Positions 17,798 through 26,796 of a stretch of 64,000 nt of DNA are shown piece after piece. Within the stretch, counting starts at the first letter, position 1. The number at the start of each line of letters is the position of its first letter. The position numbers were made by a program, and so were the translations under genes. Source of the stretch: Pseudomonas putida (GTDB lineage Bacteria; Pseudomonadota; Gammaproteobacteria; Pseudomonadales; Pseudomonadaceae); the NCBI RefSeq assembly GCF_028682455.1, contig NZ_JANHLD010000003.1, positions 1-64,000 of the forward strand, written 5' to 3'. Under the pieces are notes generated by a model. The model was not told where the DNA came from. It saw only the letters and a list, made by a program, of their open reading frames with translations, and did no database searches.

Positions 17798-18819
17798 GGA
17801 CGCGCTCCAGCACTGGCCTGCAGGCTTTCGATCAGTTCATCCAGCTCGGCCAGCTCCGGACGACGGGCGATCACTTCATCTATATAGGCAAAGAAACGCG
17901 GCACGTCGGTCAGGTAGCGAGGCTTGCCATCGCGGTGGCAGATGCGGGCGAAGATGCCGATGACCTTGAGGTGACGCTGTACGCCCATCAGGTCGCTGGC
18001 GCGCCAGAAATCCTCGAAGTCGGGCTGGACCGGAACCCCCTTGGCCTGCGCACGCTGCCAATAGTCCTTCAACCAACCTTCTACCCGGGCTTGCGGCCAG
18101 CTCAGGAAGGCATCCTTGAACAAACAGGTGATGTCGTAGGTGACCGGCCCATAGACCGCATCCTGAAAGTCCAGCACGCCAGGGTTGGGCTGGCTCTGCA
18201 TCAGGTTGCGAGGCATATAGTCGCGGTGCACCAGCACCTTGGGCTGGGCCAGGGCGCTGTCGATCAGCAGGGTGCTGATGCGCTGCCAGGCAGCCAGTTG
18301 CGTGTCGGTGAAGCCCAGCCCCAGTTCGCGGCCCACATACCACTCGGGGAACAGCTCGAGTTCGCGGCGCAGCAATGCCACGTCGTAGCTGGGCAGGGGT
18401 GCCTCCATGGGCAGTTGCTGGAAGGCCAGCAACGCCTCGATGGCATCATCGAACAGACCATCGGCATTTTCACCGTCGATCACGTCCAGGTAAGTCTGTG
18501 TTCCCAGATCGCTGAGCAACAGAAAGCCACGCTCCAGGTCCTGGGCATGAATCACCGGTACATTGACTTGCGCGCTGGCCAGCAGATGGGCGATATCGAC
18601 GAAAGGCCGGCAGTTTTCCTGCGGCGGCGGTGCATCCATGACCACAAAGCTGCGGCCTTCGGCCTGCCAGCGAAAATAACGGCGGAAGCTTGCGTCACTG
18701 CTGGCGGCCGTAAGGCTACCTGTCGGAACAGCGCCCCAGCCCTGTTGTTGGAACAGATTTGCCAGTTGTTCGGCAAGCCAGGCTTCAAGTTGTTGCAGGC
18801 GTACATCGTGATCGGGCAT
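17794..18819 (-). CDS. amgK: N-acetylmuramate/N-acetylglucosamine anomeric kinase
   Basis: A 341-residue aminoglycoside-phosphotransferase-like kinase. Key residues are visible in VHRDYMPRNLM (catalytic HxDxxxxN) and LDFQDAVYGPVTYD (metal-binding DxD-type loop). It phosphorylates MurNAc at the anomeric position in cell-wall recycling and feeds MurU, encoded immediately downstream. It is divergent from lptD with 130 bases between, which must hold both promoters. Confidence 0.94.
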   Translation of the reverse strand: MPDHDVRLQQLEAWLAEQLANLFQQQGWGAVPTGSLTAASSDASFRRYFRWQAEGRSFVVMDAPPPQENCRPFVDIAHLLASAQVNVPVIHAQDLERGFLLLSDLGTQTYLDVIDGENADGLFDDAIEALLAFQQLPMEAPLPSYDVALLRRELELFPEWYVGRELGLGFTDTQLAAWQRISTLLIDSALAQPKVLVHRDYMPRNLMQSQPNPGVLDFQDAVYGPVTYDITCLFKDAFLSWPQARVEGWLKDYWQRAQAKGVPVQPDFEDFWRASDLMGVQRHLKVIGIFARICHRDGKPRYLTDVPRFFAYIDEVIARRPELAELDELIESLQASAGARP

Positions 18820-18949
18820 TACAAGGGTCTCCGACGGCCCTAGCCGTCAAGCGGGTCATGCTTTATTATCCAGCATCTTTTTCAGACCATCGAGAGGCGT
18901 GCGGCCCCACACGCGGGCAGATGGCACGCAGGAAGCCCGGACTAATAAG

Positions 18950-21727
18950 ATGGCATTGAAATCCCCCGCGTTTCGTAAAAAATTCCCGTTGCTGGTCACC
19001 GGCGGTCTGCTGGCACTGCAACCTCTGACCACCTCATTCGTGGTCGCCGCAGAGCAATTCGACTGCCAAGTGTCCGCTGCCGGAGGCTGGGACTGCAAGC
19101 CCAAGACCAACGCTGCCGCCCTGCCTCCTCGCCCGGTACATGCTGGTGCGGCTGTCAGCTCGACTGGCGAAACGTCCGAAACATCTGGCGAAGCCGTCGA
19201 AGACGCCGGCAAAGGCCCCATGCTCGTCACCGAGAGCAAAGGCCGTGGCCTGAAAACCCGCAGCACCGACTACAGCCACCTGGACTGGGTCCCTCGCGAT
19301 CAGCTCACCCCCGCCCAGCTCGCCGAAACCGGGCCATACTGCGCGGGCGCCTACATCGAGCCAACCCGTCCCGGCATGACTGACACCACGCCGAAGGACG
19401 AAGCACCGACCTTCATCGGCGCCAAGGTTTCGCGCTACCAGCAAGAGCAGCAGATCGCCACCCTTGCCGGTGACGTGGTCATGCGTCAGGGCAGCATGCA
19501 GGTAGAGGCTGACGAGGCCAACCTGTACCAGGCCGAGAACCGCGGTGAGCTCAGCGGCAACGTCAAGATCCGCGACAACGGTTCGCTGGTCGTGGGCGAT
19601 CACGCCGACATCCAGCTCGACACTGGCGAGGCCAAGGTCGACAACGCCGAATACGTGATGCACAAGTCGCGCATCCGCGGCAACGCGCTGTACGCCAAGC
19701 GGGCCGAGAACGCCATCATCCGCCTCAAGGATGGCACCTACACCACCTGTGAGCCGAACAGCAACGCCTGGCAGCTCAAGGGCAACAACATCACCCTGAA
19801 CCCGGCCACCGGCTTCGGTACCGCGACCAACGTCACCCTGCGGGTCAAGGATTTCCCGGTGTTCTACACACCGTACATCTACTTCCCGATCGACGACCGT
19901 CGCCAGTCCGGCTTCCTGCCGCCGTCGTTCAGCACCAGCAGCGATACCGGCTTCACGCTGGTAACCCCGTACTACTTCAACCTGGCGCCCAACTACGACG
20001 CCACCTTGTATCCACGCTACATGGCCAAGCGCGGCCTGTTGATGGAAGGCGAGTTCCGCTACCTGACCGAGTCCAGCGAAGGGCAGTTCGGCGGTGCGTA
20101 CCTGAATGACAAGGAAGACGAGCGCAAGCTGCAGTCCGACTACGAAGAAAAACGCTGGATGGTCAACTGGCAGCACAAGGGCGGTCTGGATTCGCGCCTG
20201 ATGACTGAGGTCGACTACACCGATATCAGCGATCCATACTATTTCCAGGACTTGGAATCGGATCAGATCGGCGTTGAAAGCCGTGACTACATCAATCAAC
20301 AAGGCGCGCTGACCTATCGTGGTGACAGCTATACTGCCCGGCTGAACGTGCACGCTTACAAGCTCGCAACGATTTCCCAAATCACCCCGTATGACCAATT
20401 GCCACAGGTCACTTTCAATGGGAAATTGCCATACAGCCCAGGTGGTCTGGATTTCTCCTACAACACCGAATTTGTCCGATTTGACCGGGACCTGCGTACC
20501 GGTGATTTCGTCGACCAGGACGGCGTAAGCTCGCCCTGGCTTGACCAAAACGTTAGCGGCTTAGCTCGCTCCACTGGCGACCGTACCAATCTGGCGCCTG
20601 AAGTGAGCCTGCCACTAGAGTGGACATATGGTTTCCTCAAACCATCGATCAAATACGTTTATACCAACTACAACCTGGACTTGGACCAGAAGGGCAAAGA
20701 CACACTCCTTGCGGACGAAACCTTCAATAGCTCGCAAAACCGCAACGTTCCAATATTCAGTGTGGACAGCGGCTTGTATTTTGACCGGAACACCCAGTGG
20801 TTCGGTAAAAACTATCGGCAGACGCTGGAGCCTCGTCTTTACTACTTGAACGTGCCTTATGAAGACCAGACGGACATCCCGGTCTTTGACACCGGAGAAA
20901 GCACCTTCAGCTATTCGTCGCTGTTTCGCGACAATCGCTTCTCCGGCTCAGACCGCATCGGCGACGAAAACAAGCTGTCGCTGGGCATAACCAACCGCTG
21001 GATCGAAGAAAACGGCTTCCAGCGACAACGCTTGAGCGTAGGTCAAGCCCTGTACTTCCGGGATCGAAAGGTCCAGTTGCCAAGCATCGACTATCGCACC
21101 CGAGACGACGCCAAGTCTGACGTCTCCCCTTATGCGCTGGAATACGAGTATCGCTTCAACCGCGACTGGCGCCTCAATTCCGACTTCAACTGGGATCCGG
21201 ACAGCCGCAGCACTCGCTCGGGCAGCGCGATGTTCCACTATCAGCCTGAAGACAACGTGAACAAAGTGGTCAACCTCGGCTATCGCTATCGCAACGACAT
21301 GGTTCGCTACGACAACACCACCGGTAAATGGTCCGTTGGCGGTGGTGACTATGGCAGCCCTGGTGATCCGAATTACGTCAAGGACTACTACAAAATCCAG
21401 CAGCATGACTTCTCAGTCATGTGGCCGATCGTTCCGCAGTGGACCGCGATTGCCCGCTGGCAGCACGACTACAACCGCAATCGCACCCTGGAAGCCTTCG
21501 GTGGCTTCGAGTACGACAACTGCTGCTGGAAGCTGCGCCTGATCAACCGCTACTGGGTTGATTACGACGAATTCAGCCAGGATGCACCGCAAAACGAAAA
21601 AGGCGACCACGGCGTCTTCCTGCAGATTGTGCTGAAAGGCCTCGGCGGCGTAGTGGGCAACAAGGTCGAGTCTTTCCTCGACCAGGGCATTCAAGGTTAT
21701 CGTACACGTGAAGACCAAGCTTACTGA
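18950..21727 (+). CDS. lptD: LPS-assembly outer-membrane protein LptD
   Basis: A 925-residue outer-membrane beta-barrel that inserts lipopolysaccharide into the outer leaflet together with LptE. A signal peptide (about residues 1-34, FVVAAEQFD) precedes the N-terminal OstA jellyroll domain (about 140-260) and the C-terminal barrel. The cysteines needed for the disulfide switch are present: CQVSAAGGWDC at the N terminus and the CC pair in YDNCCWKL near the end. I start at MALKSPAFRK because the signal peptide begins there. It overlaps surA by 20 bases; SurA is the chaperone that helps fold it. Confidence 0.96.
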   Translation: MALKSPAFRKKFPLLVTGGLLALQPLTTSFVVAAEQFDCQVSAAGGWDCKPKTNAAALPPRPVHAGAAVSSTGETSETSGEAVEDAGKGPMLVTESKGRGLKTRSTDYSHLDWVPRDQLTPAQLAETGPYCAGAYIEPTRPGMTDTTPKDEAPTFIGAKVSRYQQEQQIATLAGDVVMRQGSMQVEADEANLYQAENRGELSGNVKIRDNGSLVVGDHADIQLDTGEAKVDNAEYVMHKSRIRGNALYAKRAENAIIRLKDGTYTTCEPNSNAWQLKGNNITLNPATGFGTATNVTLRVKDFPVFYTPYIYFPIDDRRQSGFLPPSFSTSSDTGFTLVTPYYFNLAPNYDATLYPRYMAKRGLLMEGEFRYLTESSEGQFGGAYLNDKEDERKLQSDYEEKRWMVNWQHKGGLDSRLMTEVDYTDISDPYYFQDLESDQIGVESRDYINQQGALTYRGDSYTARLNVHAYKLATISQITPYDQLPQVTFNGKLPYSPGGLDFSYNTEFVRFDRDLRTGDFVDQDGVSSPWLDQNVSGLARSTGDRTNLAPEVSLPLEWTYGFLKPSIKYVYTNYNLDLDQKGKDTLLADETFNSSQNRNVPIFSVDSGLYFDRNTQWFGKNYRQTLEPRLYYLNVPYEDQTDIPVFDTGESTFSYSSLFRDNRFSGSDRIGDENKLSLGITNRWIEENGFQRQRLSVGQALYFRDRKVQLPSIDYRTRDDAKSDVSPYALEYEYRFNRDWRLNSDFNWDPDSRSTRSGSAMFHYQPEDNVNKVVNLGYRYRNDMVRYDNTTGKWSVGGGDYGSPGDPNYVKDYYKIQQHDFSVMWPIVPQWTAIARWQHDYNRNRTLEAFGGFEYDNCCWKLRLINRYWVDYDEFSQDAPQNEKGDHGVFLQIVLKGLGGVVGNKVESFLDQGIQGYRTREDQAY

Positions 21728-23024
21728 TTGTCTGCGCCCGCTGTTGCTGGGCGCTGTATTGCTGAGCGGCGCGGCGCATGCCGCCGTTCAGCCCCTGGAT
21801 AGCGTCGTGGCCATTGTCGATAACGACGTGGTCATGAAAAGCCAGCTCGACCAGCGCGTACACGAGGTCGAGCAAACCATCGCCAAGCGCGGTGGCGCTG
21901 CGCCACCTCCCGGCGTGCTGGACCAGCAGGTGCTCGAGCGCCTGATCGTCGAAAACCTGCAACTGCAGATCGGCGAACGCTCCGGCATCCGCATCACCGA
22001 CGAAGAGCTCAACCAGGCGATCGGTACCATTGCCCAGCGCAACGGCATGAGCCTGGAGCAGTTCCGTGCGGCCCTGGCCCGCGACGGCCTGTCCTTTGAT
22101 GATGCACGCGAGCAGGTTCGTCGCGAGATGATCATCAGCCGCGTGCGTCAGCGCCGGGTGGCCGAGCGCATCCAGGTATCGGAGCAGGAAGTGAAGAACT
22201 TCCTCGCCTCGGACCTGGGCAAAATGCAGCTGTCCGAAGAGTTCCGCCTGGCCAACATCCTCATCCCGACCCCGGAACGCGCCGACTCGGCCGCGATCCA
22301 GGCCGCCGCCAAACAGGCGGGCGAGGTGTACCAGCAACTCAAGCAAGGCGCCGATTTCGCTCAACTGGCCATTGCCCGTTCAGCCAGCGAGACGGCCCTG
22401 GAAGGTGGCGAAATGGGCTGGCGTAAAGCAGCACAGCTGCCACCACCGTTCGATCGCCTGCTCAGCACCATGTCGGTGGGTGACGTCACCGAGCCAATCC
22501 GCACCCCGGGTGGCTTCATCATTCTCAAGTTGCAAGAGAAGCGCGGCGGCCAGACCATGGTGCGTGACGAAGTCCACGTGCGCCACATCCTGATCAAGCC
22601 AAGCGAAATCCGCAGTGAAGCAGCGACCAAGCAACTGGCCGAGAGACTCTATGACCGGATCAAGTCCGGTGAAGATTTCGGCGAGCTGGCCAAGAGCTTC
22701 TCGGAAGATCCGGGCTCTGCCCTCAATGGCGGCGACCTCAACTGGGTCGACCCGAACGCACTGGTGCCCGAGTTCCGCGAGCAAATGGCCAATGCACCGC
22801 AAGGTGAAGTGACCAAGCCATTCCAGACCCAATACGGCTGGCACGTCCTGGAAGTCCTCGGCCGTCGCGCTACCGACAGCACCGAACAGGCTCGTGAGCA
22901 GCAAGCAATGAACGTACTGCGCAACCGTAAGTACGACGAAGAGCTGCAGACCTGGCTGCGCCAGATCCGCGATGAAGCCTACGTCGAAATCAAGCTTCCT
23001 GGCGCCAATCAGGCCTCCCAGTGA
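21708..23024 (+). CDS. surA: Periplasmic peptidyl-prolyl isomerase and chaperone SurA
   Basis: A 438-residue periplasmic chaperone for outer-membrane proteins. Signal peptide ends at GAAHA; then the N-terminal chaperone domain, two parvulin domains (about residues 180-280 and 290-390; VRHILIKPSEIRSE, GDLNWVDPNALVPEF) and a C-terminal helix. The start is a GTG inside the end of lptD, so translation is probably coupled. It ends four bases into pdxA (ATG-overlap). Confidence 0.96.
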   Translation: MKTKLTDCLRPLLLGAVLLSGAAHAAVQPLDSVVAIVDNDVVMKSQLDQRVHEVEQTIAKRGGAAPPPGVLDQQVLERLIVENLQLQIGERSGIRITDEELNQAIGTIAQRNGMSLEQFRAALARDGLSFDDAREQVRREMIISRVRQRRVAERIQVSEQEVKNFLASDLGKMQLSEEFRLANILIPTPERADSAAIQAAAKQAGEVYQQLKQGADFAQLAIARSASETALEGGEMGWRKAAQLPPPFDRLLSTMSVGDVTEPIRTPGGFIILKLQEKRGGQTMVRDEVHVRHILIKPSEIRSEAATKQLAERLYDRIKSGEDFGELAKSFSEDPGSALNGGDLNWVDPNALVPEFREQMANAPQGEVTKPFQTQYGWHVLEVLGRRATDSTEQAREQQAMNVLRNRKYDEELQTWLRQIRDEAYVEIKLPGANQASQ

Positions 23025-24010
23025 AACCTCAACGCTTCGCCATCACACCCGGCGAACCAGCCGGCATAGGTCCCGACCTGTGCCTGCTGCTCGCCGCGCA
23101 AGCCCAGCCTCACCCCCTGATTGCCATCACCAGCCGTGACCTGCTTGCCGAGCGGGCCACGCAACTGGGTGTGGCCGTCACGTTGCTGCCGGTGAGCCCT
23201 GATGCCTTTCCAGACTTGCCAGCCCCCGCAGGGAGCTTGTATGTCTGGGACACACCGCTGCAGAACCCGGTGGTCGCCGGCCAGCTCGACAAGGCCAACG
23301 CCGCATTCGTGCTGCAGACCCTGACCCGCGCCGGCCAAGGATGCCTGGATGGGCACTTTGCCGGAATGATTACTGCCCCCGTGCACAAAGGGGTGATCAA
23401 CGAGAGCGGTATCGCCTTTTCCGGTCATACCGAATTCCTGGCCGATCTGACCAGCACTGCGCAAGTCGTCATGATGCTGGCCACCCGAGGCCTGCGCGTA
23501 GCCCTGGTGACCACTCACCTGCCCCTGCGCGATGTGGCCGATGCCATTACCCCGGAGCGCCTGGAGCGCGTCACGCGCATCCTGCATGCCGACCTGCAAC
23601 AGAAATTCGGCATCGCCAGCCCGCGCATCCTGGTCTGCGGCCTCAACCCGCACGCAGGTGAAGGTGGCCACCTGGGCCATGAAGAAATCGACACCATCGA
23701 ACCCACATTGGCACGCCTGCGTAGCGAAGGCATGGACCTTCGCGGCCCGTTGCCTGCCGATACCCTGTTTACCCCCAAATATCTGGAGCACTGCGATGCA
23801 GTGCTGGCGATGTACCACGACCAGGGCCTGCCCGTACTCAAGTACAAGGGCTTTGGCGCTGCAGTGAACGTGACCCTGGGCCTGCCGATCATCCGCACCT
23901 CGGTCGATCATGGAACCGCCCTGGACCTGGCCGGCAGCGGCCGGATCGACACCGGCAGCCTGCAGGTCGCGCTGGAAACCGCCTACCAGATGGCCGAGAC
24001 CCGACTATGA
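23021..24010 (+). CDS. pdxA: 4-hydroxythreonine-4-phosphate dehydrogenase
   Basis: A 329-residue PdxA of the vitamin B6 pathway, oxidising 4-phosphohydroxy-L-threonine. It begins with TPGEPAGIGPDL and has the metal-binding histidines in TAPVHKGVIN, NPHAGEGGHLG and MYHDQGLPVLKY. It overlaps both neighbours by four bases within the lptD-surA-pdxA-rsmA-apaG-apaH operon. Confidence 0.96.
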   Translation: MKPQRFAITPGEPAGIGPDLCLLLAAQAQPHPLIAITSRDLLAERATQLGVAVTLLPVSPDAFPDLPAPAGSLYVWDTPLQNPVVAGQLDKANAAFVLQTLTRAGQGCLDGHFAGMITAPVHKGVINESGIAFSGHTEFLADLTSTAQVVMMLATRGLRVALVTTHLPLRDVADAITPERLERVTRILHADLQQKFGIASPRILVCGLNPHAGEGGHLGHEEIDTIEPTLARLRSEGMDLRGPLPADTLFTPKYLEHCDAVLAMYHDQGLPVLKYKGFGAAVNVTLGLPIIRTSVDHGTALDLAGSGRIDTGSLQVALETAYQMAETRL

Positions 24011-24813
24011 GTGAGCAATACCAACACCGGGCGCGCAAGCGCTTCGGCCAGAACTTCCTGCACGACGCCGGCGTCATCGACCGTATCCTGCGCTCGATCC
24101 ACGCCAAGCCTACCGACCGCATGCTGGAAATCGGCCCAGGCCAGGGCGCCCTGACCGAAGGGCTGCTGGGCAGCGGCGCACAGCTTGACGTAGTCGAGCT
24201 GGACAAGGACCTGGTACCGATCCTGAACCAGCAGTTCGCCGGTCGTGACAACTTCCGCCTGCATCAGGGCGATGCCCTGAAATTCGATTTCACCAGCCTC
24301 GGTGCTGCACCCAACAGCCTGCGCGTGGTCGGCAACCTGCCCTACAACATCTCCACCCCGCTGATCTTCCACCTGCTCAGCAATGCCGAGCTGATCCGCG
24401 ACATGCATTTCATGCTGCAAAAGGAAGTGGTCGAGCGTCTGGCTGCAGGTCCCGGCGGTGGTGACTGGGGCCGCCTATCGATCATGGTCCAGTACCACTG
24501 CCGGGTAGAGCACCTGTTCAATGTCGGCCCAGGCGCGTTCAACCCGCCACCGAAGGTTGATTCGGCCATCGTACGCTTGACGCCCCACGAAACCCTGCCC
24601 CACCCAGCCAAGGATCATCGCCTGCTGGAGCGCATTGTCCGCGAAGCCTTCAACCAGCGCCGCAAGACCTTGCGCAATACACTCAAGGCGCTGCTCGGCA
24701 GCGACGCTATCGAGGCCGCTGGCGTCGATGGCAGCCTGCGCCCTGAACAGCTGGACCTGGCGGCCTTTGTTCGCCTGGCCGACAAGCTGGCCGAACAACA
24801 AGCCAGCCACTAA
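24007..24813 (+). CDS. rsmA: 16S rRNA dimethyladenosine transferase
   Basis: A 268-residue methyltransferase (also called KsgA) that dimethylates two adjacent adenines near the 3' end of 16S rRNA. SAM-binding motif EIGPGQGALTE near residue 42 and catalytic motif NLPYNIS near 112 are clear. ATGA overlap with pdxA. Confidence 0.97.
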   Translation: MSEQYQHRARKRFGQNFLHDAGVIDRILRSIHAKPTDRMLEIGPGQGALTEGLLGSGAQLDVVELDKDLVPILNQQFAGRDNFRLHQGDALKFDFTSLGAAPNSLRVVGNLPYNISTPLIFHLLSNAELIRDMHFMLQKEVVERLAAGPGGGDWGRLSIMVQYHCRVEHLFNVGPGAFNPPPKVDSAIVRLTPHETLPHPAKDHRLLERIVREAFNQRRKTLRNTLKALLGSDAIEAAGVDGSLRPEQLDLAAFVRLADKLAEQQASH

Positions 24814-24822
24814 AGCCGTACT

Positions 24823-24849
24823 CGGCCAGTCATGCTGCATGACTGGCCG
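24823..24849. other. Strong hairpin between rsmA and apaG
   Basis: A perfect 12-bp stem, CGGCCAGTCATG against CATGACTGGCCG, with a 3-base loop. No T tract follows, so it is not an ordinary intrinsic terminator. It may slow transcription or protect the 3' end of the upstream message. Confidence 0.6.
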
Positions 24850-24915
24850 GCAACCCCGCCAATGGCCTAGACTGGTGCAATTGCCGTATCCGCGTCTGCT
24901 TTCAAGGCCCCTTGC

Positions 24916-25296
24916 ATGTCTGATCCTCGCTACCAGATCGACGTCAGCGTCGTGACCCGCTTTCTCAAAGAACAATCCGACCCCGAAAACGACCGTTTTG
25001 CCTTTGCCTACACCATTACCGTAGAGAACAACGGCACAGTGCCCGCCAAGCTGATGTCCCGCCACTGGCTGATCACCAACGGCGACGGCCAGGTCGAAGA
25101 AGTCCGCGGTGCCGGTGTGATCGGCCAGCAACCGCTGATCGAGCCTGGCAAGAGCCATACCTACAGCAGCGGCGCTGTCATCAGCACCAAGGTCGGCACC
25201 ATGCAGGGCACCTATCAGATGCTCACCGAAGACGGTAAGCACTTCGATGCCATCATTGCCCCCTTTCGCCTGGCGGTTCCAGGAGCCCTGCACTGA
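24916..25296 (+). CDS. apaG: ApaG family protein
   Basis: A 126-residue protein with the fibronectin-III-like ApaG fold; YTITVENNGTVPAKLMSRHW and GAGVIGQQPLIEPG are family-typical. Its molecular role is not settled in bacteria, although it is usually encoded with apaH. It overlaps apaH by one base. Confidence 0.95.
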   Translation: MSDPRYQIDVSVVTRFLKEQSDPENDRFAFAYTITVENNGTVPAKLMSRHWLITNGDGQVEEVRGAGVIGQQPLIEPGKSHTYSSGAVISTKVGTMQGTYQMLTEDGKHFDAIIAPFRLAVPGALH

Positions 25297-26171
25297 TGGC
25301 TGTGTACGCAGTCGGCGACCTGCAAGGTTGCCTGCAACCTCTCAAGTGCCTGCTCGAACGCGTCAACTTCAACCCGGCCGTAGATCGCCTGTGGCTGGTG
25401 GGCGACCTGGTCAACCGCGGCCCGGAATCGCTGGAAACCCTGCGCTTCCTTTATTCCATCCGCGAATCGCTGACTTGCGTGCTGGGCAACCATGACCTGC
25501 ACCTGCTGGCGGCATGGCACAACATCGAGCGCCTGAAAAAGCACGACACCCTGCGCGAGATTCTCGAGGCACCCGACGCGGGCGACCTGCTCGACTGGCT
25601 CCGTCGACAAAAGCTTTTGCATTACGACGAGCAACGGAGTGTCGCGCTGGTGCATGCCGGCATTCCTCCCCAGTGGACATTGGGCAAAGCCCTCGAGCTT
25701 GCCGGCGAAGTCGAAGAAGTATTGCGCGACGACAATCGCCTCAAGCTCTACCTAGATGGCATGTACGGCAATGAGCCGAACAAATGGAGCAAAGACCTCA
25801 GCGGCGTGACCCGCCTACGAGTGATCACCAATTACTTCACACGCATGCGCTTTTGCACCAGCGAAGGCAAGCTCGACCTCAAGGGCAAGGAAGGCGCCGA
25901 TACCGCACCGCCAGGCTACAAGCCCTGGTTCGCCCACAAGGGACGCCGCTCACGCCACGTGAAGATCATCTTCGGCCACTGGGCAGCACTCGAAGGTCGC
26001 TGCAAGGAACCCGGGGTCATCGCCCTGGATACCGGTTGCGTCTGGGGCGGGGCCATGACCCTGTACAACGTCGACAGCGGCGAATTCCACCGCTGCGACT
26101 GCACCGACGAAGGCAAGCCTCGCCCACAGCCAGCGCCGGCACAACAGGCTAGAATGAACGACCAGTCCTGA
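25296..26171 (+). CDS. apaH: Symmetrical bis(5'-nucleosyl)-tetraphosphatase
   Basis: A 291-residue metallophosphatase that splits Ap4A to two ADP. The metallophosphoesterase motifs are in order: GDLQG near residue 7, GDLVNRGP, and GNHD (LGNHDLHLLA), with a later FGHWAALEG. Last gene of the lptD operon, just before glpE. Confidence 0.97.
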   Translation: MAVYAVGDLQGCLQPLKCLLERVNFNPAVDRLWLVGDLVNRGPESLETLRFLYSIRESLTCVLGNHDLHLLAAWHNIERLKKHDTLREILEAPDAGDLLDWLRRQKLLHYDEQRSVALVHAGIPPQWTLGKALELAGEVEEVLRDDNRLKLYLDGMYGNEPNKWSKDLSGVTRLRVITNYFTRMRFCTSEGKLDLKGKEGADTAPPGYKPWFAHKGRRSRHVKIIFGHWAALEGRCKEPGVIALDTGCVWGGAMTLYNVDSGEFHRCDCTDEGKPRPQPAPAQQARMNDQS

Positions 26172-26184
26172 AGGAACCCCACCC

Positions 26185-26514
26185 ATGAGCGAATTCAAAC
26201 GCATCCCTCCCGAGCAGGCCCAGGCCCTGCGCGAGCAAGGTGCGGTCGTGGTCGATATTCGCGACCCGCAAACCTACGCCGCCTTGCACATCGCTGGCTC
26301 CAGACACCTGGACAACCACTCGGTCGCCGACTTCATTCGTGGCGCAGACCTCGACGCCCCGACCGTCGTAGTCTGCTACCACGGCAACTCCAGCCAGAGT
26401 GCCGCTGCCTACCTGGTGAGCCAAGGCTTTTCCGACGTCTACAGTCTGGATGGTGGCTTCGAGCTGTGGCGTGGCACCTACCCCTCGGAAACCGCTCAAG
26501 GCGCTGCCGAATAA
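26185..26514 (+). CDS. glpE: Thiosulfate sulfurtransferase GlpE
   Basis: A 109-residue single-domain rhodanese moving sulfur from thiosulfate to cyanide or thioredoxin. The active-site loop is CYHGNSS, with the catalytic cysteine near residue 65, preceded by DIRDPQTYAALHIAGS. It lies 13 bases after apaH and is probably part of that operon. Confidence 0.95.
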   Translation: MSEFKRIPPEQAQALREQGAVVVDIRDPQTYAALHIAGSRHLDNHSVADFIRGADLDAPTVVVCYHGNSSQSAAAYLVSQGFSDVYSLDGGFELWRGTYPSETAQGAAE

Positions 26515-26621
26515 TTTTTTTCATTTCCTGCAGCCCGCGTCCTGCGCGGGCTCGCGCCTGACCTGACGAACGGTCGCCACCAACAATTCATCCAACCGCC
26601 CTTGACCTCCCCGAGAACGAA

Positions 26622-26631
26622 CTATCCTTAA
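26622..26631 (+). promoter_or_regulatory. Sigma-S-like -10 element upstream of prkA
   Basis: CTATCCTTAA differs at one base from the extended -10 consensus of the stationary-phase sigma factor (CTATACTTAA). It lies about 165 bases before prkA, and a TTGACC lies upstream at a short spacing. PrkA/YeaG genes are known in enterobacteria to be stress and stationary-phase controlled, which fits. Start-site data are not available here. Confidence 0.5.
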
Positions 26632-26796
26632 GCCCAGGCCATCCAAAAAGGGGAGAGCCGGTACACCGGCGTGCGGGTCATCGGTAGCGAATTTACAGGT
26701 GTTCTGGGGGGTATACAGCAATCGGTAATCCCGATTGCATGCCAGCATCAGCTGACTGATCCGGCGTCGGCTCCACGTATCGAGCGAGGTGACGTC

